Of a DNA stretch of 5,895 nucleotides, positions 5,404-5,895 are shown piece by piece (the stretch's first letter is position 1; the number at the start of each line of letters is the position of its first letter). The DNA comes from Terriglobales bacterium (GTDB lineage Bacteria; Acidobacteriota; Terriglobia; Terriglobales; Gp1-AA117): positions 1-5,895 of the forward strand of contig JASLFF010000129.1 in the NCBI GenBank assembly GCA_030150795.1, given 5' to 3'. The notes beneath the pieces were generated by a model, which saw nothing but the letters and a program-made list of their open reading frames with translations, did not search any database and was not told the origin of the DNA. The translations under genes and the position numbers were made by a program.

Positions 5404-5832
5404 ATGGGTAGCATACTGACGTGGTCTACCATAATCCTCGCGATTTGGGGTGCTGTTGGACCATTGGTTGGTGTTCGTTATGGGCAAGATTTATCAAAGC
5501 GCAATCAGCGGGCACAATGGGTACTCGACAGTAAGAAACAGGAATTCAAAGAAATTCTTAAAGCAATGGCGGAGGCGTTCTCGTCCTATGTATATTTTCA
5601 ATCATTACCCAGCGGGAGCGATACAGTTATCTTGCATGATGCTGAAAATAAGATGTTCCAGGCGATTGAGAGCTGCTTGTTCATTAGGGAACGTCTAAAG
5701 AAACAAGAAATCGGTGAGCAGTTTGTGAAACTGCTTGAGTCAATGCTGAAAGGCAGAACTTATGAAGAAGCCAGCGTGGAATATCTGCGGATTCGAGATG
5801 AGGTCATTGAATTAACAAACGATCTGCTCTAA
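5404..5832 (+). CDS. Single-pass membrane protein of unknown function
   Basis: I do not recognise the family. From ATG 5404 the product has 142 residues; ATG 5398 would add two. I prefer 5404 because GAGGG (5393-5397) lies 6 nt before it, while it directly abuts 5398. About residues 3-25 form one membrane segment (ILTWSTIILAIWGAVGPLVGV), followed by positive residues (RYGQDLSKRNQR). The chain should therefore be anchored with its N-terminus outside and the rest in the cytoplasm. The cytoplasmic part is predicted to be mostly helical, starting with WVLDSKKQEFKEILKAMAEAF, and continues with charged helices to the end (YLRIRDEVIELTNDLL). No catalytic motif is visible. GC content is about 44% (105 of 240 bases in four sampled lines) against 53-67% in sampled lines of the peptidase and DUF1905 genes, which suggests separate ancestry. 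The remaining 63 bases after the stop show no clear terminator. Confidence 0.75.
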   Translation: MGSILTWSTIILAIWGAVGPLVGVRYGQDLSKRNQRAQWVLDSKKQEFKEILKAMAEAFSSYVYFQSLPSGSDTVILHDAENKMFQAIESCLFIRERLKKQEIGEQFVKLLESMLKGRTYEEASVEYLRIRDEVIELTNDLL

Positions 5833-5895
5833 TACAAGTTAAATACGTCATTGAGTGAATAAGGCAAGATATATTTCCCTCCGGCTTGCTCCAAT

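Noticed and set aside
5833..5895. Possible terminator or further gene at the right edge
   Set aside because: Only 63 bases remain, with no stem followed by a T run and no clear start of a gene.

Overview
The window looks like chromosomal DNA from a moderately GC-rich Gram-negative bacterium. A soil-type Acidobacteriota (Terriglobia) genome is my best guess. It rests on the gene families present, the base composition of the genes, and palindromic intergenic repeats of a type I recall from that phylum. I could not test the taxonomy.

Layout, left to right. Positions 1-407 hold the 3' end of glmU (cell-wall UDP-GlcNAc synthesis), cut by the window edge. Positions 529-2607 encode a complete secreted M13 (neprilysin/PepO-like) zinc endopeptidase with a strong Shine-Dalgarno site. 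Positions 2716-3018 encode a small basic, hydrophilic protein of unknown function. A gene-free stretch of about 530 bp follows (3019-3551). It contains a long hairpin (3028-3108), then a decayed nested palindrome of about 340 bp that resembles a non-autonomous repeat element, then a 13-bp tandem repeat. Positions 3552-4277 encode a DUF1905 protein with two C-terminal YdeI/OmdA-type domains.

On the minus strand, 5127-4491 encodes a DUF2007-like protein whose reading frame is broken at a run of six C (six G at 4683-4688 on the + strand). Removing one base restores a 211-residue protein ending in a four-cysteine zinc ribbon. Behind its promoter, 5235-5378 holds a relic of the C-terminus of a second YdeI/OmdA-type protein, related to the gene at 3552-4277 but carrying an in-frame stop. 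The last gene (5404-5832) encodes a single-pass membrane protein of unknown function in visibly more AT-rich DNA.

The genes do not form one obvious pathway. The left part (glmU, peptidase) is ordinary chromosome. The right part (about 3019 to the end) looks like a small rearranged patch with repeats, a gene relic, a frameshifted gene and a compositionally distinct gene. I found no convincing undescribed multi-gene system. The best leads are the homopolymer frameshift that separates the zinc ribbon from its DUF2007 domain, the OmdA relic, and the nested palindrome.
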